32,222 nucleotides of DNA, taken from assembly GCA_002393865.1 (NCBI GenBank), contig DGUD01000025.1, positions 22,095 to 54,316 on the forward strand. Reading direction: 5' to 3'. The translations under genes and the position numbers were made by a program. This DNA comes from Treponema sp. UBA4319 (GTDB lineage Bacteria > Spirochaetota > Spirochaetia > Treponematales > Treponemataceae). This document shows, piece by piece, positions 1-6,961 of this stretch. The number at the start of each line of letters is the position of its first letter. Position 1 is the first letter of the stretch. The notes under the pieces were generated by a model. It was not told the DNA's origin. It was given only the letters and a program-made list of their open reading frames with translations, and did not search any database.

Positions 1-333
1 GGCGGCATCGGCATCATGAACATCATGATTGTCACGGTGACGGAGCGGCGGCAGGAAATCGGTATCCGCAAGGCGCTTGGCGCTACGCCCGGCGCCATCC
101 GGCAGCAGTTCCTGATAGAGTCCGCCAGCATAACGCTGCTGGGCGGCGGCATAGGAATTCTCCTTGGCATCGCGCTCAGCGTCTGCATCGAGCTGCTGGC
201 CAAGCAGGCGCTGGTCGTGAGCTGGCAGTCCTGCGCGGTGTCCTTTGTCTTTTCGGTTTTCGTCGGCATCTTTTTCGGCTTCAGCCCGGCGTCCCGCGCG
301 GCAAAGCTTGACCCGGTGGCGGCGCTCGCCTAG
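1..333 (+). CDS. ABC transporter permease, MacB/FtsX type, C-terminal fragment
   Basis: The reading frame is open from the first base of the window, so the 5' part lies outside. The visible 110 residues hold the end of a FtsX-type permease domain: the segment NIMIVTVTERRQEIGIRKALGA is the typical cytoplasmic coupling region of MacB-like exporters (ERRxEIGxRxAxGA). Two hydrophobic helices follow (from about LGGGIGILLGIALSVCI and AVSFVFSVFVGIFFGFSP), then the usual tail SPASRAAKLDPVAALA. Proteins of this type pair with a LolD/MacB ATPase and move lipoproteins, peptides or drugs across the envelope; the substrate cannot be told here. The gene ends with TAG and is convergent with the symporter gene 16 bases away. 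Family assignment is firm; role is inferred. Confidence 0.9.
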   Translation, partial: GGIGIMNIMIVTVTERRQEIGIRKALGATPGAIRQQFLIESASITLLGGGIGILLGIALSVCIELLAKQALVVSWQSCAVSFVFSVFVGIFFGFSPASRAAKLDPVAALA

Positions 334-349
334 TAAAGGGATTGCCTCC

Positions 350-1906
350 CTAGTCTTTCTCCGTCAGCACGTCGCGCGCGTTCACCAGCACCTTTGTCTC
401 GTAGCAGCTGAACATCGCGTCCACATCGGCCGGGCGGCTCTTCTGCGTCGCAAGGCTTACCAGCGGCACAAGCAGCAGCGATGCGAGCATGCTGAACACG
501 CCTGAATACAGCGAATTCCTGAAGATTATCGCGGCGATTCCGGCCGCCGGGATGATATGCATGGAGATGAGCAGCTGCACAATCATCATTGTCGTACCGA
601 AGCAGAAGGACACTGCGGTAGCCGTGCGCGTGGTCTTCTTCCAGTACAGCCCGTACAGGAAGGGCGCGAGGAAGGAGCCAGAGAGCGCTCCCCAGGAGAC
701 GCCCATGAGCTGCGCGATGAAGGTGACGCGGGACTTTGCCTGCACGATTGCGATGGTGGCGGAGATGATGATGAAGACCGCCACAAAGGCGCGCAGCGTG
801 AGCATTTTTTCTTTCTCCGCAAGATGCTTCTTCCGGAGGGAATCGATGAAGTCAAGCGTGAGCGTGGAGCTTGACGCGAGCACGAGCGACGACAGCGTGG
901 ACATCGACGCGGAGAGCACGAGTATGAGCACGACCGCGATGAGCGTGTCCCCCAGCCCGGAGAGCATGGTGGGGACGATGCTGTCGAATCCTTCTGCGGC
1001 GACGCTTTCCGCCGTGTTGAACAGCCGTGCGAATCCTCCGAGGAAGTAGCAGCCGCCTGCCACGATGACCGCAAAGAATGTTGAGATGAAGGTACCGATT
1101 TTTATCGAGTCCTCGTTCTTTATCGCGTAGAACTTGCTGACCATCTGCGGCAGACCCCACGTGCCCAGCGATGTCAGCAGCACCACGATGAGCAGGTATG
1201 CTGGCTGCGGCCCGAAGAACGAGACGTACACGCCGTCCATGACGGGGGACTCGATGCGGGACATCTCCGCCAGCGACTGCATGAAGCCACCGTGCTTTGC
1301 AAGGACGGCCGCGATGACAGCGACGATGCCGATGAGCATGACGATGCCCTGGATAAAGTCGTTCACTGCGGTTGCCATGTAGCCGCCCGCGATGACGTAT
1401 ACCGCCGTCAGCACCGCCATCGCGACGACGCAGACCGTGTAATCGACCTCGAATGCCATGCGGAAAAGGCGGGAGAGCCCGTTGAACAGCGAGGCGGTGT
1501 ATGGAATCAGAAAGATGAATGTTATCGCTGACGCCGCGATTTTGAGCGTCCCGGACTCATAGCGCTGCCCGAAGAATTCCGGCATAGTCCGGGAGCCGAG
1601 GTGCTGCGTCATGATTCTTGTCCGCCGCCCCAGGATGACCCATGCGAGCAGCGAGCCGATGAACGCATTGCCGAGCCCGATCCACGTAGATGCGATGCCG
1701 AACTGCCAGCCGAACTGCCCCGCGTAGCCTACAAAGATGACCGCGGAAAAATACGACGTGCCGTATGCGAATGCCGTCAGCCACGGCCCTACCGTTCTTC
1801 CTCCCAGCACATAGCCGCTTACGTTTCTGCTTGCCGCTCTGCATTTTATTCCCACAAAGATAAACACAGCAAAAAAGATAATGAGCAATGAGATTTTGAT
1901 TAGCAT
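350..1906 (-). CDS. Sodium:solute symporter (SSS/PutP family)
   Basis: This is a full-length, very hydrophobic protein of about 518 residues with roughly 13 membrane helices, the usual size for the sodium/solute symporter family (proline, pantothenate, sialic acid and similar substrates). Family-like segments are the N-terminal helix followed by GRTVGPWLTAFAYGTSYFSAVIFVG and GLGNAFIGSLLAWVILGRR, then a TMPEFFGQRYES loop typical of SSS proteins. The substrate cannot be read from the sequence. ATG at 1906 is preferred over an upstream TTG at 1954, because the hydrophobic N-terminus begins there and a GGGG purine run lies upstream. The gene has its own promoter near 2099-2128, giving a leader of about 190 bases. 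No partner gene is adjacent, so it is probably monocistronic. Confidence 0.9.
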   Translation of the reverse strand: MLIKISLLIIFFAVFIFVGIKCRAASRNVSGYVLGGRTVGPWLTAFAYGTSYFSAVIFVGYAGQFGWQFGIASTWIGLGNAFIGSLLAWVILGRRTRIMTQHLGSRTMPEFFGQRYESGTLKIAASAITFIFLIPYTASLFNGLSRLFRMAFEVDYTVCVVAMAVLTAVYVIAGGYMATAVNDFIQGIVMLIGIVAVIAAVLAKHGGFMQSLAEMSRIESPVMDGVYVSFFGPQPAYLLIVVLLTSLGTWGLPQMVSKFYAIKNEDSIKIGTFISTFFAVIVAGGCYFLGGFARLFNTAESVAAEGFDSIVPTMLSGLGDTLIAVVLILVLSASMSTLSSLVLASSSTLTLDFIDSLRKKHLAEKEKMLTLRAFVAVFIIISATIAIVQAKSRVTFIAQLMGVSWGALSGSFLAPFLYGLYWKKTTRTATAVSFCFGTTMMIVQLLISMHIIPAAGIAAIIFRNSLYSGVFSMLASLLLVPLVSLATQKSRPADVDAMFSCYETKVLVNARDVLTEKD

Positions 1907-2098
1907 GTTACAATCCCCGGAACTTCTGTTCCTCTTAAAAAGAAAGCTGAGCAAGCTTCAGAAGCCGCTTGCTTTTGAGGGGAATCCCAAGTTTCCGGCG
2001 GGCAGTAAGGCGCTGGCATAGCGAGGCCTACCGCATCGCGTTCTTACAGGAGCCGCTAAGAACCGGAATTTTTGGCGGCAATCACCCTCTTCGCGCCC

Positions 2099-2128
2099 AG
2101 TATAGCACAAGCGCCGGGAGAAAGTCGA
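2099..2128 (-). promoter_or_regulatory. Sigma-70-type promoter for the symporter gene
   Basis: On the minus strand a TCGACT -35 box (2123-2128) is followed after 18 bases by TATACT (2099-2104), preceded by TGC, an extended -10. It lies immediately downstream of the hairpin that closes the metal-import operon, so transcription of the symporter appears independent of that operon. Confidence 0.65.
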
Positions 2129-2163
2129 GCCGTCGGTGCGGAAATTTCCGGACGGCTCTATTG
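2126..2163. repeat. GTCCGGAAA-family hairpin, copy 1, possible terminator of the metal operon
   Basis: An 8-base inverted repeat, GAGCCGTC (2127-2134) and GACGGCTC (2151-2158), encloses the inner palindrome CGGAAATTTCCG. The right side, TTTCCGGACGGCTCTATTG, matches three other intergenic places in this window (near 14657, 22985 and 29078). The stop codon of the preceding minus-strand gene lies inside the repeat. Read on the minus strand it could act as a terminator, although the following T-tract (GACTTTCTC) is poor. Confidence 0.6.
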
Positions 2164-2805
2164 CACGACGAATTCCAGGCCGCGCTCCTGCTTTACCTCA
2201 AGGGAAGAGACGACGAGGTAGATGTTGTCGTAGCCGTCCTGCGTGTGCTCTATCATGGGGGTGCCGGTCACGCGTATCCATTCGTCATACTTCGGGTACG
2301 TGCCGTCATAGCGGAGCAGGAAGCCTCCCCATCCGTCATTGCCGCAGCAGCCGGGGCCTCGCCGGTAGACTGCCGGGTAGCGCTGCTCCCCGTCCCACGA
2401 GACCATCTCGGTGAACATGCCTTCGACGATGATGGTCTTTTCCTTGTAGCTGTCAAAGTTGAAGTACATGTCGTTTATCTGTGTCAGGAAGAGCTTGTCG
2501 CCGATTTCGAGCGTGTCGCCTTCCGGCACCTCAAGCGGCGTGTAGCTGTAATCGTCTTCGCTGTAGCTGGCGCTCTCTTCCGGCGCAGAAGTGCTTCCTC
2601 CCGATTCCGCGAGCTCCCGCTCCGCCGCCTCGACTTCCTTCAGGAATTCCTCGTCGTTGTAGATGACTCCCGCCTGAGGGGGCAGCTCCCCGTCCTTTGC
2701 CAGCCGCACGGAAAAACCCTTTGATGCCTTTGTGCACGCGCAGGGAAGCAGCGATGCCAGCAGCAGCGCCAGCAGCTGCCCTGCGTTCCGATGCTCACTT
2801 CTCAT
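2158..2805 (-). CDS. Putative lipoprotein with DUF1980-like domain, last gene of the metal-import operon
   Basis: The protein has 215 residues with an N-terminal signal ending in LLPCAC, an imperfect spirochaete-type lipobox, followed by a low-complexity acidic/serine linker (about residues 60-90). The C-terminal half (VEGMFTEMV ... VYRRGPGCCGNDG ... YDEWIRVTGTP) resembles the C-terminal DUF1980 domain of the TIGR03943/YcgQ family, whose genes often travel with zinc uptake or zinc-homeostasis genes. The paired cysteines in GPGCCGND are the most conspicuous possible metal ligands. The ATG overlaps the end of the permease gene by 11 bases, which indicates translational coupling and membership of the znu operon. 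A zinc-related extracytoplasmic role is an inference from domain and context; no enzyme activity is suggested. Confidence 0.75.
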   Translation of the reverse strand: MRSEHRNAGQLLALLLASLLPCACTKASKGFSVRLAKDGELPPQAGVIYNDEEFLKEVEAAERELAESGGSTSAPEESASYSEDDYSYTPLEVPEGDTLEIGDKLFLTQINDMYFNFDSYKEKTIIVEGMFTEMVSWDGEQRYPAVYRRGPGCCGNDGWGGFLLRYDGTYPKYDEWIRVTGTPMIEHTQDGYDNIYLVVSSLEVKQERGLEFVVQ

Positions 2806-3637
2806 GGTTCTTTGCCTTACTTATTTTTTCTGCCGCGCAGTATCCCGCAAATACCAGCAGGTTGCAGGCGACGATGCTCGCGCCGGTGGGCGTGGCCTTT
2901 GCGTAGGATATGAGCAGGCCTGCCCACACGCAGAGCACGGAGATGAGCGCCGCGCTTATGACGACGGTCTTGAACCTTCTGCATACCCGCATTGCGGAAA
3001 GCGCCGGGAGCACGATGAGGCTGGAGATGAGCATCGCGCCCATCATGCGCATTCCCACCACGATGACCAGCGATGTCAGCAGCGCCAGCAGCGTGTCGAA
3101 GAGCTCAGCCTTTGTCCCCGTTGCGCGGGCAAAGGAGCTGTCGAACGTTATCGCGAAAAGCCTGTTGTAGCAGAGGACAAAGAGCAGCAGCACGGCGGCG
3201 GATATGGCTGTGCTTAAAAGCACGTCGCTTTTTGTCATGCTCAGGATGCTCCCGAAAAGATAATTGCAGACATCCGTGTTCATGCCGGTGGAAAGCGATA
3301 TTATCATGACGCCCGCCGCCAGCGCCCCCGTCGAGATGAGGGCGATTGCCGCGTCGCCCCGGATGCGGCTCAGGCTGTTCAGGCGCAGCAGCAGTACCGA
3401 TGAGACCGTGACCACCGGAATGCAGAGCGTGAGCGGGGCGACGTTGAGCGCCTTTGCCAGCGCGAGCGCCCCGAATCCCACGTGCGAGAGCCCGTCCCCG
3501 ATCATCGCGTAGCGTTTCAGCACGAGGCTCACGCCGAGCAGCGATGAGCAGAGTGCTACCATCGTGCCCACAAGGAAGGCTCTGACCATGAAGGGGTACG
3601 AGAAAAGCTCCGCAAAAAAATTGGGCGCGTCATGCAT
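2795..3637 (-). CDS. znuB: Metal ABC transporter permease, ZnuB/TroC type
   Basis: A 280-residue membrane protein of the ABC-3 family, with about eight hydrophobic helices, forms the inner-membrane channel for zinc or manganese. Family features include GVSLVLKRYAMIGDGLSHVGFGALALA near the N-terminus (the conserved GDGLSHV motif), GVMIISLS in the middle and MRMMGAMLISSLIVLPALSA near the C-terminus. The start chosen is the ATG at 3637: it has a perfect AGGAGGT ribosome site six bases upstream and overlaps the ATPase gene by eight bases in ATGCATGA. An upstream in-frame start at 3670 would lose this site. It works with the neighbouring ATPase and ZnuA-like lipoprotein. Metal specificity is inferred from the operon, not seen in this protein. 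Confidence 0.9.
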   Translation of the reverse strand: MHDAPNFFAELFSYPFMVRAFLVGTMVALCSSLLGVSLVLKRYAMIGDGLSHVGFGALALAKALNVAPLTLCIPVVTVSSVLLLRLNSLSRIRGDAAIALISTGALAAGVMIISLSTGMNTDVCNYLFGSILSMTKSDVLLSTAISAAVLLLFVLCYNRLFAITFDSSFARATGTKAELFDTLLALLTSLVIVVGMRMMGAMLISSLIVLPALSAMRVCRRFKTVVISAALISVLCVWAGLLISYAKATPTGASIVACNLLVFAGYCAAEKISKAKNHEK

Positions 3638-4346
3638 GTGCCACCTCCTGTCCGAGAAATTTTTTGCCACATTCGCTGCGCATATATTCGTCCTTCGTCC
3701 CGAAGAATTCTACCGTGTGATTGAGCTGCAGGATGTGCTGCGCGTACTGCATGGCAGCGTGCACATCGTGCGACACCATGATGATGGTGATGCCGAGTTC
3801 TTTGTTTATGCGGCTGATGATATCGTAGAGCCCGTTTGTCGCGACTGGATCAAGCCCTGCCGCAGGTTCGTCCAGCAGCAGGAGCCGCTTTGTGGCGCAC
3901 AGCGCGCGGGCAAGCAGGACGCGCTGCTGCTGCCCCCCGGAGAGCGCCCGGTAGGGGCACCGCCGCAGCTGCGTTATGCCGAGCTTTTCCATGTTCTCTT
4001 CCGCGCGCGCTTTTTCCTTGCGGGAATAGAACGGGCGGATCCACAGGCTGTTCAGGCAGCCGGAAAGCACCACCTCGTACACACTTGCCGGGAAATCGCG
4101 CTGCACGACGGTCTGCTGCGGAAGATAGCCCGTCTCCCTGTCGAGCAGTCCCGCGCCTTTCTGCAGGCTTCCTGATTGCGGCTTGATGAGCGAGAGCAGC
4201 CCCTTTACGAGCGTGCTCTTGCCCGCGCCGTTCTCGCCGAGTATACACAGGTAATCCCCCTGCTCCACGGTAAAAGAAACGTCGTGGAGCACCGTCTTTC
4301 CGTCGTAGCCGAAGGAAAGCCCGTTGCAGCTCAGTACATATTCCAT
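3630..4346 (-). CDS. znuC: Metal ABC transporter ATPase, ZnuC/TroB type
   Basis: The 238-residue protein is a single complete nucleotide-binding domain. Walker A is GENGAGKST, the Q-loop region is TGYLPQQ, the signature is LSGGQQQR, Walker B is RLLLLDEP with the D-loop AAGLD, and the switch histidine is in MVSHDVH. YLPQQ followed by FPASVYEVVLSG is characteristic of the manganese/zinc/iron subfamily. It energises import through the adjacent permease. The ATG at 4346 is preferred because GGAGG lies eight bases upstream; another ATG at 4364 adds six residues and has only a weak purine run. The gene follows znuA by 27 bases and overlaps the permease gene. The family call is secure and the substrate (zinc most likely) follows from the binding protein. 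Confidence 0.92.
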   Translation of the reverse strand: MEYVLSCNGLSFGYDGKTVLHDVSFTVEQGDYLCILGENGAGKSTLVKGLLSLIKPQSGSLQKGAGLLDRETGYLPQQTVVQRDFPASVYEVVLSGCLNSLWIRPFYSRKEKARAEENMEKLGITQLRRCPYRALSGGQQQRVLLARALCATKRLLLLDEPAAGLDPVATNGLYDIISRINKELGITIIMVSHDVHAAMQYAQHILQLNHTVEFFGTKDEYMRSECGKKFLGQEVAHA

Positions 4347-4373
4347 GCTATATGCCTCCACCATCAGTCTCTC

Positions 4374-5351
4374 TTAATCGAGCGCTTTTTTGAGCGCCTC
4401 CACATTCTTCTGCATAAAGCTGACGTAGCTTTCCCCCGCGCTGAATTCCTGCGCCGTCAGGTTGTGGCAGGAATAGAGCGTCTGCCGCTCTGCGCCGGTC
4501 GCCTCGCAGATGGCGTCCGCAATCTTGCCGTTGGACAGCTCTATGGAGAATACGACCGGGATGTTCTCTTGGCGTACTTTGTTGATGAGGAATTTCATTG
4601 TCTGCGCGTTCACCTCTACGTCCGTGGCGCAGCCGGGAAACGCGGCGAAATAGCTGAGACCGTATTCGTCCGCAAAGTAGCGGAACGGGAAGCGGTCGCC
4701 GAAGACGATTGTCCTGCGGCTGCCTGCCGCCACGGTTTGCCTGAAGGCGCTGTCCAGCTGCTCCAGCTGGGCGCAGTACGCGTCGCAGTTGACCCGGTAG
4801 TATTCCGCGTTCTCCGCGTCTTTTGCGCAGTATATATCCGTTATGCGCCGTACGATTTGTATGGCATTGCGTGGCGATGTCCAGACATGCTCGTCGTATT
4901 CGCTCTCGTCAGCTTCTTCCTCACCGGCGGCTTCCGGCTGCATGCCTTCCACCAGTTCCTCTTCTTTTGCCGTCACGCAGTCCAGCAGGCGGAGCGTGTC
5001 GGGGTGCCGCCCCTGCAGCGACGCAAGGATATCCTCCGCCCACACGTCGTTTTCCGCTCCGGTGTACAGGAACACGTCTGCTTTCTGGATGCGCTTTATG
5101 TCTTCCGGCGACGGCTCGTAGGAATGCGCCTCTGCTCCCGGTTTGAGGAGCATGTGCAGCGCGACCTTGCTGCCGCCTACAGCCCGCGCGAAATCGTAGT
5201 GGGGGAACATGGTGCATACGATGCTGAGCGCATGCTCCGTGTCCTGGGCGCCGCCTGCGGCTCTGTTCTGCTTGCTGCCCCCGCATGATACGAGGCCTAT
5301 GGCCGCCGCTGCTATGCAGAGCGTCGTTCTGATGCTTGCCGGGTGTCTCAT
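4374..5351 (-). CDS. znuA: ZnuA-like zinc-binding lipoprotein of ABC importer
   Basis: This is a cluster A-I solute-binding protein, about 325 residues from ATG 5351, with a signal peptide ending in the lipobox LVSC (Cys23), so it is probably tethered to the membrane surface. Metal-ligand histidines of the family are visible as FPHYDFA (His51), AHSYEPSP (His76) and EHVW (His155). The second lobe begins VFGDRFPFRYFADEYGL, a variant in which the usual fourth histidine of this loop is replaced, as in many spirochaete and clostridial ZnuA-like proteins. Between His76 and His155 lies an acidic stretch (EEEADESEYDEH) instead of the usual histidine-rich loop. Start choice is uncertain: there is no good ribosome site at 5351, but the signal peptide begins there; ATG 5441 is an in-frame alternative. 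It is the first gene of the operon, behind a Fur/Zur-type operator. Confidence 0.85.
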   Translation of the reverse strand: MRHPASIRTTLCIAAAAIGLVSCGGSKQNRAAGGAQDTEHALSIVCTMFPHYDFARAVGGSKVALHMLLKPGAEAHSYEPSPEDIKRIQKADVFLYTGAENDVWAEDILASLQGRHPDTLRLLDCVTAKEEELVEGMQPEAAGEEEADESEYDEHVWTSPRNAIQIVRRITDIYCAKDAENAEYYRVNCDAYCAQLEQLDSAFRQTVAAGSRRTIVFGDRFPFRYFADEYGLSYFAAFPGCATDVEVNAQTMKFLINKVRQENIPVVFSIELSNGKIADAICEATGAERQTLYSCHNLTAQEFSAGESYVSFMQKNVEALKKALD

Positions 5352-5526
5352 CGTGCCGTGCGGCGCCTTGCGCGGGGGATCCCGCTTCTGCTGAAGCGCC
5401 GCTTCCTCCTTAAGAAAAATGGCATGTCCGGAACGCTGCATGTGCCGGGCGATGCTGCTGCCTGCGTAACAGGATGCTGGCCGCTCTGCGCTTTTTTACG
5501 GCGCAGGGGCTCCTTCTGTTTTTTTT

Positions 5527-5545
5527 GAAAATGAATATCATTTTC
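5527..5545. promoter_or_regulatory. Fur-family (probably Zur) operator at the znu promoter
   Basis: GAAAATGAATATCATTTTC is a perfect 19-base palindrome with 8-base arms and a 3-base centre, closely like the classical Fur box. It begins just downstream of the predicted start of transcription (about 5547) of the znuA promoter, where a bound repressor would block initiation. A zinc-responsive Fur-family repressor is the natural candidate given the operon, but the metal sensed is inferred. Confidence 0.8.
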
Positions 5546-5553
5546 GCTTTCAT

Positions 5554-5582
5554 ACCATAAAGCGGCGCCCTGTTTTTGTCAA
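5554..5582 (-). promoter_or_regulatory. Sigma-70-type promoter of the znu operon
   Basis: On the minus strand a consensus TTGACA (5577-5582) is followed after exactly 17 bases by TATGGT (5554-5559). Transcription would start near 5547, giving a 195-base leader before znuA. The Fur-type palindrome lies directly over the start site. Confidence 0.8.
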
Positions 5583-5596
5583 GTACCCGGAGAACC

Positions 5597-5853
5597 GGGG
5601 CTTCAGCATGACATTTGTTTTGCCTTAAAATGAACGTGTTTATAGGGATAAGCCTTAACTGAGAGATTTTACCTCTCTCAAAAGGAGCCGGGATTCAGCA
5701 TTTCTTGTACCAGTGAAGTATTCAAAAGGAGGCTGCGGGACGTAGGAAAAAAGCAAGGAGGGGCTCTTTAGGGAGGATTCCTTGATTTTTTCCGTCACTG
5801 GAACCCGCTGACTCATTTTGAATGTTTGAATTACCGTCTCATGCTGAATTATG
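5597..5853. repeat. Foldback (MITE-like) repeat with CTTCAGCATGA ends
   Basis: The core, 5693-5849, is a nested imperfect inverted repeat. The pairs are 5693-5701 with 5841-5849 (ATTCAGCAT/ATGCTGAAT), 5720-5727 with 5816-5823, 5735-5739 with 5804-5808, and 5745-5759 with 5779-5793 (14 of 15 bases), around a 19-base loop. A further end motif GGGGCTTCAGCATGACA is at 5597-5613. The stretch is more AT-rich than its neighbours and has no convincing gene. It fills most of the gap between the znu promoter and tRNA-Leu. The same end motif recurs near 11492, 11702, 12281, 13019 and 32206. It could be a small non-autonomous mobile element or a structured transcript. Confidence 0.6.
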
Positions 5854-5878
5854 TGAGGAAAAAAAATCTGTTGTGTAC

Positions 5879-5907
5879 TTGACACGTTTGTTCAGATTTG
5901 CTATACT
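5879..5907 (+). promoter_or_regulatory. Promoter of tRNA-Leu
   Basis: Consensus TTGACA (5879-5884), a 17-base spacer and TATACT (5902-5907) preceded by TGC form a near-ideal promoter. Predicted start is about 5914, leaving a 45-base 5' leader for removal by RNase P. Confidence 0.88.
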
Positions 5908-5958
5908 TCCGGTACATTTCTGAGAGTGCATCGCGTAACTGCAATGTGCTTGGTCTAT

Positions 5959-6040
5959 GCGGGGATGGTGGAATTGGTAGACACGTCAGCTTGAGGTGCT
6001 GATGCCGAAAGGTGTGCCTGTTCAAGTCAGGTTCTCCGCA
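5959..6040 (+). tRNA. tRNA-Leu(GAG)
   Basis: The 82-base sequence folds as a class II tRNA. The acceptor stem is GCGGGGA/TCTCCGC with discriminator A (one G-T pair), the D-loop contains GGTAGACA, the anticodon stem-loop is TCAGC-TTGAGGT-GCTGA with anticodon GAG, there is a long variable arm (TGCCGAAAGGTGT) and a T-arm around GTTCAAGTC. It reads CUC and CUU leucine codons. The 3' CCA is not encoded, so it must be added after transcription. It has its own promoter upstream and a terminator directly downstream, so it is a single-gene unit. Confidence 0.96.
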
Positions 6041-6046
6041 ACAGTA

Positions 6047-6083
6047 AAAGGATTGTCCGTCATATGAAGGGCAATCCTTTTTT
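6047..6083 (+). terminator. Rho-independent terminator of tRNA-Leu
   Basis: AAAGGATTG (6047-6055) pairs with CAATCCTTT (6072-6080) and is followed by a run of T up to 6083. It begins seven bases after the tRNA end. Confidence 0.9.
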
Positions 6084-6115
6084 TATGCCCGCTGCTTGCT
6101 TGTGCCGCTTGTATC

Positions 6116-6856
6116 TCAGCCCCAGCCCAGCTCCCAGTCGACGATGGCCTCAGGGGTCAGGAAGCGCGGGCCGAGCCGTTCCACCGTTATGTCGCCGCAG
6201 TCTGCCGTCCAGCCGCTCGTTCCGCCTTGCTGCACCTGCAGCCACCATATGCCGGGCAGGTCGGGGTTTATCGCCACGGCCTTTGTGCTTATGGTCTCTG
6301 GTTTTCCTGCGACGGGAATCGTGCCTTGCATCTTGTCGTATGCGCCCGGCTCCGCAAAGAGCGCGGCCGTGTTCCAGACGGTCATCTGCTGCTCAAGCCG
6401 CCGTACCGTCCATTCTGCTCCGTCCGCGCGGATGCTGCGCAGGACTTCCCAGTTGCCGTCATGGTAGGGGAATGTGGTGTCTTCCCCGTCGTAGCCCATG
6501 CATATCCAGCCGCTCTGCCCCGCGCCGTACGATATGCTGTACCACACCGCGAGTTTGTTCCTGCTGCGGTCAAGGTCGCTGCGGATTTGCTGTGTGCAGA
6601 TGATGTCGTCCTCGTGGAGCTCCCCGATTCTTTTTTGTGAGCGAAAGTCCGCGTAGATGATGCGCTGTCTGCTGCTGAGCTGGCTGCCGGTCCGTATTTC
6701 CTGTTCGTGGCGCCGCGTCGTGAACGAATGGTTCCCGCGTGACTCCCTTCCGGTGACGGTGCCGTTCCCTCCGGCGTAATCAGGGGCGTGCTGCTGCGAG
6801 CAGGCGCTTGCCGCAAGGAACAGCGCCGAAAAAACGATAGGTATATTGCTTCCCAC
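6116..6856 (-). CDS. Putative lipoprotein with SH3-like domains
   Basis: The protein has 246 residues and a signal peptide ending in the lipobox ASAC (Cys19). Two segments look like bacterial SH3 (SH3b) repeats: around residues 100-120 (AVWYSISYGAGQSGWICMG) and near the C-terminus (IWWLQVQQGGTSGWTADCG), each with the typical Trp-Tyr/Trp followed by GxSGW. Such domains bind cell-wall peptides or other proteins, and lipoproteins of this kind are common in treponemes. No catalytic domain is seen. The start is a GTG at 6856, supported by GAGAAGG six bases upstream. It lies 105 bases downstream of the rfuD-like gene on the same strand and may be the last gene of that transcript. Its partner or ligand is unknown. 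Confidence 0.75.
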   Translation of the reverse strand: MGSNIPIVFSALFLAASACSQQHAPDYAGGNGTVTGRESRGNHSFTTRRHEQEIRTGSQLSSRQRIIYADFRSQKRIGELHEDDIICTQQIRSDLDRSRNKLAVWYSISYGAGQSGWICMGYDGEDTTFPYHDGNWEVLRSIRADGAEWTVRRLEQQMTVWNTAALFAEPGAYDKMQGTIPVAGKPETISTKAVAINPDLPGIWWLQVQQGGTSGWTADCGDITVERLGPRFLTPEAIVDWELGWG

Positions 6857-6961
6857 TCTAAGCCTTCTCTGTCCAGATCTATGCTTGCCGCAGAAAAACT
6901 GCTCTCTATAATAAAGAACAAACAGGGCTTTGCGGAGGTTACAGGCAGGGGCTTGCCGCCA

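Noticed and set aside
5655..5885. 76-codon minus-strand frame between znuA and tRNA-Leu
   Set aside because: It lies in the foldback repeat, starts at a GTG overlapping the tRNA promoter, has no ribosome site and has base composition unlike the neighbouring genes.
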